A DNA stretch of 64,000 nucleotides, taken from the NCBI RefSeq assembly GCF_034140825.1, contig NC_089046.1, positions 637,501 through 701,500 of the forward strand. The letters are read 5' to 3'. Shown here piece by piece: positions 63,433-64,000 of this stretch. The DNA comes from Oryza sativa Japonica Group. Taxonomy: Eukaryota > Streptophyta > Magnoliopsida > Poales > Poaceae. The notes under the pieces were generated by a model. That model was not told the origin of the DNA, did no database searches, and saw only the letters and a program-made list of their open reading frames with translations. Every line of letters starts with the position of its first letter. Within the stretch, counting starts at the first letter, position 1. A program made the translations under genes and the position numbers.

Positions 63433-63938
63433 TGCAAATTTCATTTTAATTTCCTCCTTGCAACAGATAATGTTTTGAATAAAATGGCTGGACTGTAACC
63501 TAGTTTTCTCAGATGATGCTTGGACAGTAACGTTTTATTTTAAAATTATACTACTTCAATATAGGCTTCTTACTTTGTTCATCTTCGATTCAAAGTAGCT
63601 TGCCCGTTGCTGTTTCTGAATTAACCTGTTGGGTGTCTAGGTGCGTAGTAGTACTAATGCCACTTGTAAAAGCGTCTGCAAGAGGAAAAGAAAATCGTCA
63701 GCCTCCGACTCCACTGAGTAGTGAGTAGTCAGTACTCTCCTACAGCCTACAGGCTACTGTGAGTCTGTGAGTCCACCGGAAATTAATTAATGTGCATCAT
63801 AAATAGATTTCCATAGAAAGAAAATCATATTGATTCATAGAAAAATAATATTACTTTCAATACACCAATTCTCATCTATAAAAACTCGAAATTAGTTTCT
63901 TAGAGAACAAATTCAATGTTATAGGCGTTGAAAATGTA
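63433..63938. other. Spacer with DUF1668 3'-flank block
   Basis: AT-rich. From about 63765 it carries the recurrent GAGTCCACCGGAAATTAATT...ATTGATTCATAGAAA flank block that precedes each DUF1668 stop codon. No other gene. Confidence 0.5.
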
Positions 63939-64000
63939 CTAATACATGGACTTGTGCTCGATCATCCGAACCTGTCTTGGATCATCTTTACCATGGGGAC
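63939..64000 (-). pseudogene. DUF1668 copy D, C-terminal end, runs off the window
   Basis: The minus strand reads PHGKDDPRQVRMIEHKSMY and then TAG at 63941-63939. Family alignment continues beyond that stop as YIFNAYNIEFVL, with a second stop near 63905. The copy therefore ends about 12 residues early relative to copies B and C. Whether the rest is intact cannot be seen, so calling it broken is provisional. Confidence 0.6.

Noticed and set aside
62754-63498. Gly/Asp/Arg-rich frames on both strands near 63 kb
   Set aside because: Low-complexity GC-rich 5' part of the retroposon. No domain is visible.

Overview
The window is nuclear DNA from a grass, almost certainly an AA-genome rice (Oryza). 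The reasons are intron-rich genes with canonical GT-AG splice sites, steep GC gradients at gene starts, very many Stowaway-type MITEs, Pack-MULE-like elements, a tRNA-like SINE, and a tandem cluster of DUF1668-type genes, a family expanded in rice. Species and chromosome cannot be fixed from the sequence alone. All exon boundaries were read by eye from splice consensus, reading phase and protein family pattern.

Layout. 0.6-12.3 kb: two secretory class III peroxidases on + (662-2191 and 10050-12247) flank a small minus-strand BLOC-1 subunit 1/GCN5L1-like gene (3960-3140) and about 6 kb of MITE-rich spacer. 12.76-14.48 kb: a tRNA-Ser(UGA) gene, with a Pack-MULE about 20 bp beyond it. The Pack-MULE has a perfect 9-bp target duplication and carries a captured TCP transcription-factor domain. 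15.1-17.1 kb: a two-domain saposin-like secreted protein. 18.8-23.9 kb: a 13-exon polytopic membrane protein of the TLC ATP/ADP-translocase-like type. 24.8-25.8 kb: a proline-rich secreted eight-cysteine lipid-transfer-like protein. 29.7-26.8 kb (minus): the chloroplast phosphoglucan phosphatase LSF2, with a LINE fragment in intron 1. 32.1-37.3 kb: a membrane/coiled-coil protein of the kind usually labelled 'stress response NST1-like'. 37.3-42.8 kb: transposon-rich spacer, including an element carrying a captured exostosin (GT47) fragment, with a hAT element nested inside it. 42.8-44.5 kb: a 92-residue single-pass membrane protein.

45.3-64.0 kb: a tandem minus-strand DUF1668 cluster. Copy A (46396-45280) is a pseudogene with a frameshift and a nonsense codon. 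Copy B (50562-49363) is intact. Copy C (61478-53529) is split by a young 6.7-kb non-autonomous LTR retrotransposon. A fourth copy, D, enters at the right edge. Between them lie orphan copies of the DUF1668 3' flank, a SINE, a CACTA element, a MULE end, and a 1.56-kb retroposon with a 16-bp target duplication.

The genes do not form one pathway. LSF2 acts in plastid starch turnover, the peroxidases and the lipid-transfer-like protein in the apoplast, and the saposin-like protein in the secretory or vacuolar route. I see no clearly new multi-gene system. The most notable signals are a peroxidase intron lacking a normal donor, the gene fragments carried by transposons, and the stepwise decay of the DUF1668 array.
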